Assembly: GCA_011526105.1 (NCBI GenBank)
Contig: WYAZ01000143.1
Coordinates: 1-64,000 of the forward strand
Length of the DNA: 64,000 nucleotides
Direction of reading: 5' to 3'
Source: Deltaproteobacteria bacterium
GTDB taxonomy: Bacteria > Myxococcota > Kuafuiibacteriia > Kuafuiibacteriales > Kuafuiibacteriaceae
In this document: positions 50,035 through 58,658 of the stretch, piece by piece
Numbering within the stretch: the stretch's first letter is position 1
Layout: the number at the start of each line of letters is the position of its first letter
Made by a program: the position numbers and the translations under genes
Notes under the pieces: model-generated
What the model was told of the DNA's origin: nothing
Database searches by the model: none
The model's input: only the letters and a program-made list of their open reading frames with translations

Positions 50035-52332
50035 CTAGTGAGGTCCGACGATCAGCGTCCCTCTGGAGCCCCCGTACCAAACGGCGTCATTCGAGACCGC
50101 GACGCTGCGCCACTCGGAGCTGACCCCGGTCGAAGGTCTCGATTCGAACGCCGAAGAGGGGCCGGTGTATCGCCCTTGCGGCGCCCAGATCTCGGTGCCG
50201 TGGGCAACGAGGTCTGAACGAGCGATCAAAGTGTGATACGTGGGGCCCGGTCTGGACCATGTCGCGCCGTCCCAGTGATAGACGTCAGACTGTGTGCTCA
50301 CCCAAACGTCGTTCGGGCCGGTACCGGCCATGCTCAGAGCGCTACTCGCCAAAAGATGGGCCTGCCTCCACGCTTGGCCGTCGAACACGTAGACCGCGGA
50401 GGTCGTGGCGGCCCAAGCGACGGTGGCGCTCGTTGTGAAGACTGCTCGTACGTTCGAGCTCACGGGGAGATCACGACGGGTCCAGCTCGTCCCGTCGAAC
50501 TGAAGCGCGATTCCGCCTTCACCCGCTGCCCAGGCGTTTGTTGGACCGCTCGCATGAACGGCGTTGAGCGGCGTGCTTGGGCTCTGCACCGAGGCAGCGG
50601 TCCAGGTCTGGCCCTGCCAGCGCCACAGACCGGCGCTCGCTCCGTTTGCGCCCGCCAACCAGACGTTGGTGGCCGAGGTTCCGTGGATGGAGCGTCCGCC
50701 GGTGGGATAGGAGCCCGGGCTCTGCCACGCTGCATCTTGCCAACGAAGAAGCTTGCCGACGTCATCGACGGCCCAAGCGTCTTCGGCGCTCGCGGCCCAG
50801 ACCTTTCGAATGCTCGCCGTCGTCTCTGTCTGGCACCACGGGTCCGACCAACCCAGACCGTCGAACTGGAGCAGGGCCCCGACCGGGCCAGCCCCGAGCA
50901 GAAATCCCGAGATGCCATGAATCGCCGCGATCCATGCGGGTGCAGAAGCCCCGCAGCCGCCTGGCAAGTTGGACTGCAGTGTCCATTCGACCCCGTCGAA
51001 GTGGTGAACGTCACCGCCAAACAGCCAGACGTCGTTCGGGCCGAGCCCCCAAATATACTCGGCGAACTTGTCCGATGCGGCCTCCGTCCAGTCGACACCA
51101 TCGAAGTGCATGAGTGAGGGCCCGCCGCCTTGCTTTCCTCCCGTCAGCCACACGTCGGAGGGTCCGCTGCCCCAGACATCGATCACCTCGAGGAGGTCTG
51201 GGAAGCGGGTCAACGAGAACCCACTTCCGTTGTAGTGGACCACGGCCCCTTCGAAGATGGAGTTGTTGTCCGTGTAGTACCCAGCGAACCAAACGTCATC
51301 GCTCGCGATACTGTCGACTGCGTGCGGGTAGAAGTTGTTGAACAGCGCGACCGCTGACCAGACGCTTCCATTGTAGTGATAGGCGCCCTGGCTCCCAGCA
51401 GCCCAGATGTCGTTTGCCGCTACGCCGTCGATGGGGCCGGTGGGTCCGGGGATCATCGCCGACCACGACAAGCCGTCGAAGTGATGGAGCGTGCCGTTGG
51501 CAGCCCAGAGGTCGTTGGCCGAACTGCCCCAGTACCCACTGACCGTGGGTGCGTTCGGTTGATGCGCCCATGCGGTTCCATCGAACCGAAGCGTCTGAGC
51601 TCCAGGCGCAGAGACCCAGGCGTCGGTGGGGTTCGAGACCCAGGCCGTGCGAAAGAACACCGGCGCTGGATGAGGCTGGGTCACGCACCATCCGTCGATG
51701 CGCGTGCAGGCCGACAGGTATGCGCCAGAGTCCCCGGCGTCCGGGTTCGCGCCGGCGTCCGGGTTCGCGCTGGCGTCCGGGTTCGCGCTGGCGTCCGGGT
51801 TCGGGCTCGCGTCGAGATCGAAGGGCCCATCGCTCGCTCCACCATCGAGATTTCCATCTGGGCTCAACGCCGCATCCGCCGCGGCGTCGCGGACTCCCAC
51901 GTCCGCTCTCGGTCCGGCGTCTTCTCCGATCGCGCTCGCCTCTCCGAACAAAACGACGGCGGCGATCTCTAGGTCGGCGTTGCCCACGAACACGTTGAAG
52001 CTGGCGAGGTCCGTGCCCGGTGCCGTGGGTCGGTATTGGATCGACACCGAGACGGTCCCGCCCGCCGGCACCGTGCGCGTTTGCTCGCCCTGAAACGCGA
52101 ACACGCTCCGTTCATCGTCTCGAAGCTCGAGACGCACGTCGACCGCCGCATCCGTGAGGCTCTCGATCTGGATCGTCTTGGTATCGACGCGTCCTGTCGC
52201 GCCGCCCCCAAAGTCGAGGAGCGCGGGCCGGATCCGGACCTCGGAGCGGCCTAGGTCTTCGACCTTCCCCTCAGAGCAGGCCGCCAGCACGAGCCAGGCG
52301 AGCGTGAGAAAAAGAACGGCTAAACCACGCAT
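50035..52332 (-). CDS. Large surface lipoprotein: choice-of-anchor segment, DASANP repeats and propeller
   Basis: A 765-residue protein with lipoprotein signal LVLAAC (Cys19). Residues 35-125 form an immunoglobulin-like domain of the choice-of-anchor D kind (RIRPALLDFGGGATGRVDTK). A spacer with DASANP repeats follows. From about residue 205 the protein consists of propeller blades, each built round FDGTAWAHQPN or FDGLSWSAM, ANDLWAANG and GPNDVWLFGG. These are the myxobacterial lipoproteins of the DUF-repeat propeller type. There is no catalytic signature. It likely binds surfaces or polymers. It is divergent from a small LuxR-type HTH fragment and convergent with the YkgJ gene. Confidence 0.85.
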   Translation of the reverse strand: MRGLAVLFLTLAWLVLAACSEGKVEDLGRSEVRIRPALLDFGGGATGRVDTKTIQIESLTDAAVDVRLELRDDERSVFAFQGEQTRTVPAGGTVSVSIQYRPTAPGTDLASFNVFVGNADLEIAAVVLFGEASAIGEDAGPRADVGVRDAAADAALSPDGNLDGGASDGPFDLDASPNPDASANPDASANPDAGANPDAGDSGAYLSACTRIDGWCVTQPHPAPVFFRTAWVSNPTDAWVSAPGAQTLRFDGTAWAHQPNAPTVSGYWGSSANDLWAANGTLHHFDGLSWSAMIPGPTGPIDGVAANDIWAAGSQGAYHYNGSVWSAVALFNNFYPHAVDSIASDDVWFAGYYTDNNSIFEGAVVHYNGSGFSLTRFPDLLEVIDVWGSGPSDVWLTGGKQGGGPSLMHFDGVDWTEAASDKFAEYIWGLGPNDVWLFGGDVHHFDGVEWTLQSNLPGGCGASAPAWIAAIHGISGFLLGAGPVGALLQFDGLGWSDPWCQTETTASIRKVWAASAEDAWAVDDVGKLLRWQDAAWQSPGSYPTGGRSIHGTSATNVWLAGANGASAGLWRWQGQTWTAASVQSPSTPLNAVHASGPTNAWAAGEGGIALQFDGTSWTRRDLPVSSNVRAVFTTSATVAWAATTSAVYVFDGQAWRQAHLLASSALSMAGTGPNDVWVSTQSDVYHWDGATWSRPGPTYHTLIARSDLVAHGTEIWAPQGRYTGPSSAFESRPSTGVSSEWRSVAVSNDAVWYGGSRGTLIVGPH
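51737..51808 (-). repeat. 18-base tandem repeat in the 50035 lipoprotein gene
   Basis: Four copies begin at 51737, 51755, 51773 and 51791. The unit encodes DASANP (read on the minus strand). It is the spacer between the Ig-like domain and the propeller, and near-identity suggests variable copy number. Confidence 0.85.
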
Positions 52333-52415
52333 GCTCGGAACGTAGTCGGAGTCCGGGCGGGGGGGAAGGCGGCCCGGACCTCCTTCTCGCTCTCCTCCGC
52401 GTCTCCATATGGGAC

Positions 52416-52634
52416 ATGCTCGTCTACGTCGGTCACGGTCTCGAAGGCATTGCTCGCCGTGTGGTCTTTGGGCTCGCCGACAAACGGATCGCCGAACAGA
52501 CCGGCCGTCCCCTCACCACCGTGCGGACCGACGTGAAGCGCGTGTTGCGGCGCACCGGTCTCGAGAACCGGACCAAGGCCGCCGGTCCTGGGCGGGCGCA
52601 ACGCGGGTCCGCGCGCGGAGTGACCGCGCTCTAG
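52416..52634 (+). CDS. Small LuxR-type helix-turn-helix protein or gene remnant
   Basis: A 72-residue open frame. Residues 14-52 (RRVVFGLADKRIAEQTGRPL, then TVRTDVKRVLRRTGLENRTKAA) match the LuxR/GerE DNA-binding domain (VA.GLSN..IA..L..S..TVK.HV..IL.KL...NR). No receiver or ligand domain precedes it; the open frame extends only about 20 codons upstream with no start or signal. It lies between a divergent lipoprotein and a downstream lipoprotein gene. It may be a lone DNA-binding protein, or the tail of a larger regulator lost to recombination. The ATG is poor, and no ribosome site is clear. Confidence 0.4.
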   Translation: MLVYVGHGLEGIARRVVFGLADKRIAEQTGRPLTTVRTDVKRVLRRTGLENRTKAAGPGRAQRGSARGVTAL

Positions 52635-52648
52635 GGTATGATGCGCCG

Positions 52649-54277
52649 GTGGCCGGCTCGACCGCTCGCGTCGTGATCCTCGCGTTCTTCGCGGCCATGC
52701 CTTCTTGCTCGGACACCCCGCCGATTCTCGTGGCTTGGCCCGAAGGAGACTTCGCTGCTGCGCTTCTCATCGCCGAGTCTGCGGGCAGCGTTCAATCGGT
52801 GAGTGGTCTGTTCGTCGTGGAAGGCGGAACTCCCCTTCGGATGGAGGGGTGGACCCAACGGCTCGACCTCGGGGCCGAGGACTCGATTGTGTTCGTGGGG
52901 GTGACCGCGGAGGATTTGAGGGCCCTCGCCCCCACCGTCGCCATGGAGGAAATGGCAGGCGCGACGGCGTCGTTCGACGGCGAGTCCTGCGAGCCGGGTC
53001 GCTTCGTGGATGAAGGCCGTCGCGAGCGAGTCGCGGTGCCGAGCTCGATGCAGAACGAGCTCCACCTGGATCTCGAGTCGTCGAGTTTCCGCAAACCCTC
53101 GCGCCCGGCGCTCTATCTGAGGGATCTCGTGCTCGAGCTCCCGCTGCGCGAGGATCGGTGCCTCGATGCTCCGCCGCTGGAGCTGGTCCCTTTTGGTGAT
53201 ACCGCCGAGCTTCTTCCTCCCGGGACCGTGATTGATGGGCTCGCGAGAGATTCGAACTCTCTGCTCGACATCTTTCGTGTCGCGCGCGTCGACGCGGACC
53301 GCGTGCTCGCGTTGACGGGCGCCGCCCTGTACCTGTTCGAGCGGGGCCGTCCGTTTCAGGATGACGGCGCCCACGCGGTCTTTCGATGGGATCTCGATGT
53401 CCCCGCAGGGCCGGGGACCTGGTACTTCAGCGACTTCGCAATCCTGCCGGAGCGTGAACCGGGCACGCATCGGATTCTGGCGGTGGGCTCCCTCTGGAGC
53501 AGCCCCGATGGGTCGGCCTCCGGGGTGTTTGAGCTGCGGGTGGACGAAGGCGGTCTCCATTTCACCCGCACTTCCACGGTCTATCCAGGGATCGATCTGA
53601 AGTCGATGGCGCTCGGGCCCAACGGTGAATTCTTCGCCGGCGGCGGGACCGGCTGGATGGTGAGCTCGATCGGAGTCGGCGCTCCGATCACGGGGTTTCA
53701 GGTGCCCGGAATCCTCGAGGCCATCGAAGTTGTTCATTGGGCGGTGGGCGATGAGACGCTCCACCTCTTGGGCACTTTCGATGGCGGCCTGTACTCGGGC
53801 AACGCCTTCCTCGGGCCGATTGGGCTCCAAAGAGAAGCCGCCGGCTTTCAGACCACGCTGACCTCGATGGCCAGCAGACTCACGACCGAAGGCGCCGAGG
53901 TCTATGCTGCCACGTCGCGAAGCGGTCTGTTTCGTCGCGCCCCTGACGGGCAGTGGAGTCCAAGCTGGTTTGCGGTCCCGAGCAACGTCGGCGTCTGCTC
54001 ACAGATCGACGGTGAGTGTGGGCAGAGGACGCTCGCTCGCAAGGCCGTTCCGCGAGGCCTGACCGCGGCGCCGGAACGGGGCTCCCTTTTCTTCGGGGCT
54101 CAGACCTGTTCTGCGATTCTCGAGCTGAGGCCTGAACGAGGGTGTGTAGCCGCGCTCGTGCTCGGCGATGGAGCGGCCGAAGCTGAGATGGTCGACTATC
54201 CCGGGCTCGACTGGCGAGGCGGTCGACTGCTCGTCGGCGGGCGAGGGGGGGCTCTGCTCGAAGCGATTGAACGGTAG
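52649..54277 (+). CDS. Secreted lipoprotein-like protein (lipoprotein set A)
   Basis: A 542-residue protein. The GTG at 52649 gives MAGSTARVVILAFFAAMPSC, with a possible but atypical lipidation Cys20 (AMPSC). The rest is a beta-rich, propeller-like body: WYFSDFAILPEREPGTHRI, GSLWSSPDGSASGVFELRVD and LFFGAQTCSAILELRPERGC. Residues 25-110 (ILVAWPEGDFAAALLIAESA..., DLGAEDSIVFVGVTAEDLR) have the same order of features as the N-terminus of the lipoproteins at 26741 and 54284, suggesting common descent. It is tail to tail with the 54284 gene, six bases apart. Function unknown. An earlier ATG frame lacks a signal peptide and is rejected. Confidence 0.7.
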   Translation: MAGSTARVVILAFFAAMPSCSDTPPILVAWPEGDFAAALLIAESAGSVQSVSGLFVVEGGTPLRMEGWTQRLDLGAEDSIVFVGVTAEDLRALAPTVAMEEMAGATASFDGESCEPGRFVDEGRRERVAVPSSMQNELHLDLESSSFRKPSRPALYLRDLVLELPLREDRCLDAPPLELVPFGDTAELLPPGTVIDGLARDSNSLLDIFRVARVDADRVLALTGAALYLFERGRPFQDDGAHAVFRWDLDVPAGPGTWYFSDFAILPEREPGTHRILAVGSLWSSPDGSASGVFELRVDEGGLHFTRTSTVYPGIDLKSMALGPNGEFFAGGGTGWMVSSIGVGAPITGFQVPGILEAIEVVHWAVGDETLHLLGTFDGGLYSGNAFLGPIGLQREAAGFQTTLTSMASRLTTEGAEVYAATSRSGLFRRAPDGQWSPSWFAVPSNVGVCSQIDGECGQRTLARKAVPRGLTAAPERGSLFFGAQTCSAILELRPERGCVAALVLGDGAAEAEMVDYPGLDWRGGRLLVGGRGGALLEAIER

Positions 54278-54283
54278 CTTGGT

Positions 54284-56065
54284 TCAGCGTGGTGCCAACC
54301 GAACGACCTCGGCACTCCACGGCAAGAGCATCCAGAGCCGCCCTTTGGCGTCGATGCTTGGCGCGGTGAGTGGTCCCACGCCGACCTCGAGAGTTCTCGG
54401 CAACACACGCGGTGTGTCCTCGATCAGAAACTCTGCGAGCGTAGCCTGACGCTGCCCCAAGGGGTCGGCGATGCCGGCCACGAGTTGACGAAAACGATCG
54501 CCGGGGTGCGGCACGAGCAAGCCGACCGCGGCGGTGCCCGATGGAGCGCCGACAAACTGGGCTCCCCGGATCGGGAAACGACCGGGCGCGATTCGATGCA
54601 GGCCGCGCGAGTTTCCGGCGTCGGTGGTGACGATCAGCTCTCCAGGAGCTCGGCCGGGGTAGAGAAAGCCGAGCCCGAAGGCCCCCGCGCCCGGTGATGC
54701 GAAGGTGGAGATCTCGCAGGTCATCGGGTCGATCCAGGCGACCTTGTCGCCGTCGTCATCCGAGACCGCGATCCGGCCATCGTCCAACGCGACAACATCG
54801 ATCGGCCGGAGCGGTTCGTGGAGTTCGCAGAGCCCACGAACCGCGAGCGTCTGCGCGTCGAACATCCCGATCTGGACGCGCGTTCGATCGGGGAGCGACC
54901 CCGTGAAACTCACGAACGCACTCTGTGCCGGCAAAGCCGTGAGTCCGAAGGGAGAGTGATCTCGCCCCACGCCAAAGGGCACCGCCGCGATCCGTTCCCC
55001 GTCGGCCGAGAAGCGGCCGATCGCCAGATCGTCCGCCTGATGGAAAACGCCTACGAAGCCGTCTCCAAAACGGTCCTTCGAGATGTGAAGTAGTCCGCTC
55101 TCGGTCGCGGTCCTGGTCGAGGTGACCTGCATGGTCTCCGGATCCAAGAAGGCGAGCAGCGTAGGCGCGCGGGCGGCGAAATCGGTGCGTCGGTATCCCG
55201 CGTCGACGTGGCCGCTGATGACCACGCGATCAGCGAGATGGGCGATCGAGCCAAGATACCCGGTGAGCCAGTCCGACGGTGCGATGCCCTTCCCGAACTC
55301 CCGTTCGAGAAGGGGGCGATCGAGCACGGCGGCCTTGTCGAATACGAGGTCGAGCGTCTCTCTGCCCCCATAGATGTGGATCGGACAGCTCAGATTCCCC
55401 TGGCAGAGAAAGGACGCGGCGGCGCCGGGCGCGGTCTCGAGCGCTTCGCATGCGGGCGCCGTCGTGCACGTGCGTCCGGCTCGATCGAGCGTCGCAGAGA
55501 AATCGGGTACGCCCACGGGCCCACACTGACGGATTCCGATGTGCAGCTCACAGCCCCGCTGCTCCGCCCACGGGCTGCAGATCAGATCCCCACAGAGATC
55601 GACGAGGCCTCGCTCACCTTCGGGCAGAAGCTGCGGACACGAGCTCGAGAGCCAGTCGGTGGTGAAAGCGCCGGCCGACGGCTCCGGTGCTCCGGACGAC
55701 AGCGCCACCGACCAGACGGGCTCGGGCAAGCGCGGATCGCAGGCGGTCGCCTCGGAGAGCGGGTCGCGTTCGAGCTCAACATCGGTCGGCGGGTCCAGCC
55801 GACGGATGCTCGCCTCATCGAAACCGACGAGCACACCCAGCTCCGCGGTAGGGTTCGAAGAAGACTCGACTCGAAGAACGAGCTCACCATCCCTCAGCCG
55901 AGTGAGTCCGCTGCCAAAGTCGAAGCGTCCGTTAGAGGTCGAGAACACCACCACAGCGTAGTCGGCCCCGGGAGGCACCCCCGGGGCCTCGAAGAAGACA
56001 TCGGCGCTGCAGCCCGCGATCAGCAGTGCACACGCTGAAAGTTCACGACCGGGTCCCACGCTCAA
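54284..56065 (-). CDS. Large secreted lipoprotein (lipoprotein set A)
   Basis: A 593-residue protein. The signal ends ACALLIAGC, a perfect lipobox (Cys19). The N-terminal part (ADYAVVVFSTSNGRFDFGSG, then LVLRVESSSNPTAELGVLVG) is a beta-sandwich of the kind seen in the two sister proteins. The middle has a Cys-rich region (CPQLLPEGERGLVDLCGDLIC, CELHIGIRQCGPVG) and the rest is propeller-like (GLLHISKDRFGDGFVGVFHQ, RIAVSDDDGDKVAWIDPMT). It probably sits on the outer surface. It is convergent with the 52649 gene. Confidence 0.78.
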   Translation of the reverse strand: MSVGPGRELSACALLIAGCSADVFFEAPGVPPGADYAVVVFSTSNGRFDFGSGLTRLRDGELVLRVESSSNPTAELGVLVGFDEASIRRLDPPTDVELERDPLSEATACDPRLPEPVWSVALSSGAPEPSAGAFTTDWLSSSCPQLLPEGERGLVDLCGDLICSPWAEQRGCELHIGIRQCGPVGVPDFSATLDRAGRTCTTAPACEALETAPGAAASFLCQGNLSCPIHIYGGRETLDLVFDKAAVLDRPLLEREFGKGIAPSDWLTGYLGSIAHLADRVVISGHVDAGYRRTDFAARAPTLLAFLDPETMQVTSTRTATESGLLHISKDRFGDGFVGVFHQADDLAIGRFSADGERIAAVPFGVGRDHSPFGLTALPAQSAFVSFTGSLPDRTRVQIGMFDAQTLAVRGLCELHEPLRPIDVVALDDGRIAVSDDDGDKVAWIDPMTCEISTFASPGAGAFGLGFLYPGRAPGELIVTTDAGNSRGLHRIAPGRFPIRGAQFVGAPSGTAAVGLLVPHPGDRFRQLVAGIADPLGQRQATLAEFLIEDTPRVLPRTLEVGVGPLTAPSIDAKGRLWMLLPWSAEVVRLAPR

Positions 56066-56167
56066 AGAACGCTACTGGACATTTCGCCGGCAAGGAACCG
56101 AGTGCGAGATCGAACCCGGCTACCTGTCCGTGGATTCGAGTGTGTCCTCCGGGTTTGCTCCGAAGTG

Positions 56168-58141
56168 CTACGCGGCCTGAGGGGCCGGACGACTCCAAAT
56201 GATGCCAGCCCAGCACGAGCTCAGGATGATGCCGGCGCCGAAGCCGACCGCCGCGTCGGTGCCGCCGAGGAAGAAACTACCCAGCAGCACCACGACCAGA
56301 AGCACGCACGGCGCGAGTACTCTCGAGTCGAAGTAGGTGATGAGCCCTGCCGCGATCGCCACCGGGATGGCATCGAGGTGTTTTGCGTCCTGGAGCGACA
56401 GACCGATGACCGCGCCTCCGAAGCGCGACATGGTGACGCCCATCAGGGCGACGAGGACCACCGCGACAATGTGTCGGCTCACGCCCTTGGGGAGCTCCAA
56501 TCCGAAGCGCGGCAACCGAAGCGCGATCGCGAGCGGCACGATGACCGCCCAAGCGAGGAGTGGATCGATGAGCAGACTCTTGCCGCGAGGCTCGAGGCCC
56601 CAACGCGCGACCGCGAAGCTCGAGAAGAGCGGGCCGAGCGCGAGGGCGATGCTGGTGACGAGGATGAGAATGCTTCGATGAGCTACTCCGGACCCGGTGA
56701 TCGCATCCTGCTCGCGCTCCATCGTGCGCAGTCGTGTGAGGTCGGCCTCCCCGTCTCGGCGCTTGGTCATGAGCCCGAGCAGTCGCTCTTCCTGGGCTTG
56801 GTTGCGACGGGGCATGCGGTCGAGGAGGCCACGCGTGACCCAGAGCTGGTTCTTGTCCATCGCGGCGTCTGCGGCCAGCTCGAGCGCAGCCTGCAGGCCC
56901 ACCCTCGCCGCCGAATTGTCCGTCCACGCACGAAGGGCCTGCTGAAACGCGAAGACACACTCATCCAGACGGGTCTCGGTCGCCTGACCCGAGCTGTGAT
57001 CGCCGCTCAGGATCTCATCGAGCGACTTCTGAGCTTCGCGTGCGAGCTCGACCGAACCACGGTGCTCCAAGAAGTCTCGCAGTGCGCTCTGCAGCTCGCT
57101 CGCGCTGCCGAAACGTTCGCCTGGTTCGGGGGCCGTCGCGCGATTCGCGATGTCTGCGAGTTCGGTCGGTACGTTCGCGTCGTAGGCATGGGGCGCGGTG
57201 GTGAGAGAGCTGTGGAGGCGTTCGGCGAGTGAACTGCCCGAGTGGCGCACCGAGCCGGTGATGATTCGGTGGAGGATGGCCCCCAGCAGGTAGACGTCCG
57301 TCGCGGGTCCGATGCGGTCGCCGTTCTCCGCGACCATTTCGGGCGCCATGTAGCCGGGGGTGCCCGCCAACGAGGCAATGTCGGAGGCGAGCGGGAAACG
57401 TCCGTCATGGCTGCCGTCGATGCTGACCGCGAGGCCCCAGTCGACCACGTAGACCTCGCCGAAGCGACCGATCATGATGTTGTCGGGCTTGAGATCGCGA
57501 TGCACGATCCCCCTGCTGTGGGCGAACTCGATCGCGTTGCACACCTGCATGAGGATCCCGAGATTCCAGCCGAGACTGTCGGAGACGCCGTTCGGTCGCG
57601 CCGCCGGGTTGTGCATCATCGCGGTCCAGCGCGTCCCTTCGATGCGCTTCATGATCATGACCGGTCCGCCTTCGGCAGTGCGACCGAGCCCGTACACCGG
57701 GACGATGTTCGGATGCTCGAGCGAGCCCATCACCCACGCTTCCTGCAGCAGCTGTCGCGCCGACTCTTCGTCGAGCTTGTCCGAGCGGATCGACTTGGCG
57801 GCGACCTCGCGGGCGAGGCTGCTCTGTGTCGCTGTGCGAACCACGCCCATGCCGCCGTTGCCGAGCGTCTTGCCAAACTCTAGATCGCCGGTGGCTCCGT
57901 TCTCGGGGGTCCTGAAGAGCGGCAGACGCGCGACCTGCCGTCCGAGCTTCGAGTCGAAGCTCGGTTCGGCGGGCCGGATGCTCGTCTCGAGAGCCTCCTT
58001 GTGTCCCCTATCGCCGACGGTCTCGGCGAGTCTCAGCGCCACTTCATGCGCAGCGCGGAGCGGAACGACCTCGCCCTTGGAGGGAGTAAAGGTGGGCGCG
58101 AAGAGGTCGTTGGTCTGCACGGGAGGGTCTCCTCCGTTCAC
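56168..58141 (-). CDS. Hanks-type serine/threonine kinase with C-terminal membrane domain
   Basis: A 657-residue membrane kinase. Active-site residues are present: GNGGMGVVR (94-102), Lys116 in VAAKSIR, HRDLKPDN (214-221) and DWG (234-236) in place of DFG, an accepted variant. The C-lobe ends LAGTPGYMAPEMVAE, and HRIITG follows. Residues from about 500 hold five or six hydrophobic helices with short loops (LLIDPLLAWAVIVPLAIALRL, HIVAVVLVALMGVTMSRFGG), an arrangement unlike the single-helix PEGA kinases at 24494. The sensor would be the membrane part itself. Two 12-base direct repeats lie upstream of its start. Confidence 0.93.
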   Translation of the reverse strand: MNGGDPPVQTNDLFAPTFTPSKGEVVPLRAAHEVALRLAETVGDRGHKEALETSIRPAEPSFDSKLGRQVARLPLFRTPENGATGDLEFGKTLGNGGMGVVRTATQSSLAREVAAKSIRSDKLDEESARQLLQEAWVMGSLEHPNIVPVYGLGRTAEGGPVMIMKRIEGTRWTAMMHNPAARPNGVSDSLGWNLGILMQVCNAIEFAHSRGIVHRDLKPDNIMIGRFGEVYVVDWGLAVSIDGSHDGRFPLASDIASLAGTPGYMAPEMVAENGDRIGPATDVYLLGAILHRIITGSVRHSGSSLAERLHSSLTTAPHAYDANVPTELADIANRATAPEPGERFGSASELQSALRDFLEHRGSVELAREAQKSLDEILSGDHSSGQATETRLDECVFAFQQALRAWTDNSAARVGLQAALELAADAAMDKNQLWVTRGLLDRMPRRNQAQEERLLGLMTKRRDGEADLTRLRTMEREQDAITGSGVAHRSILILVTSIALALGPLFSSFAVARWGLEPRGKSLLIDPLLAWAVIVPLAIALRLPRFGLELPKGVSRHIVAVVLVALMGVTMSRFGGAVIGLSLQDAKHLDAIPVAIAAGLITYFDSRVLAPCVLLVVVLLGSFFLGGTDAAVGFGAGIILSSCWAGIIWSRPAPQAA

Positions 58142-58214
58142 TCCAGCAATGGCTGTGCCGCGTGAGGCGACGCGGTCTAGCAGAGCCCCTCCTGGGTGCG
58201 GTCGACCCAGGCCA

Positions 58215-58247
58215 CAGTTTTGTCGGCCGGCCCTACAATTTTGTCGG
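58215..58247. repeat. Direct repeat pair upstream of the 56168 kinase gene
   Basis: CAGTTTTGTCGG (58215-58226) and CAATTTTGTCGG (58236-58247) are 21 bases apart, two turns of the helix, so a protein could bind both on one face. They lie 75-106 bases upstream of the kinase start, in the region shared with the 58278 gene end. A paired binding site is possible but unproven. Confidence 0.45.
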
Positions 58248-58277
58248 AACGCGGAACGCGTGCAGGGGGGGGGCGGA

Positions 58278-58451
58278 CTAACGTCGGCCCTTGTACTCCA
58301 TCATGCCCTGCATCGCAGACTCGGCCGCGTCGGCGACCTCGGCCTCCTCGCGGGCGCGGTCAGCACAGTCCTCGCAGAGCCTCACGGTCTTCTTGCCGAC
58401 CTTCACCTTCACCAGCGTCTCGACCTCATCTTCGCACTCGGCACATTCCAT
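58278..58451 (-). CDS. Zinc-ribbon microprotein
   Basis: A 57-residue protein with an N-terminal zinc ribbon: MECAECEDEVETLVKVKVGK then RLCEDCADRAREEAEV, so two CxxC pairs 23 residues apart bind a zinc ion. The tail is helical and acidic, ending MMEYKGRR. GGAAG lies about 12 bases before the ATG. Such small ribbons often act as DNA- or ribosome-binding partners. It is too short for most gene callers. It lies 136 bases from the kinase gene on the same strand and its stop is followed by the kinase's upstream region. Confidence 0.8.
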   Translation of the reverse strand: MECAECEDEVETLVKVKVGKKTVRLCEDCADRAREEAEVADAAESAMQGMMEYKGRR

Positions 58452-58658
58452 CGTGACCGCTTCCTAGGTCGGAACCCGAGAGCCATCAAGTTGAACCGGC
58501 GTTCTCCAGGACGTTTCGCAGGTTTCGCCGATGGCGGGCGCATGCGGATGGCCTCCGTCGGCACTGCGGGGATCCGCTCCACCGGCTCTCTCGGCGCGGC
58601 GGACCTTGCTCAGAGAGCGCACGCTTCGACTCGGCATCGACGCTTCGCAGATGAGACT

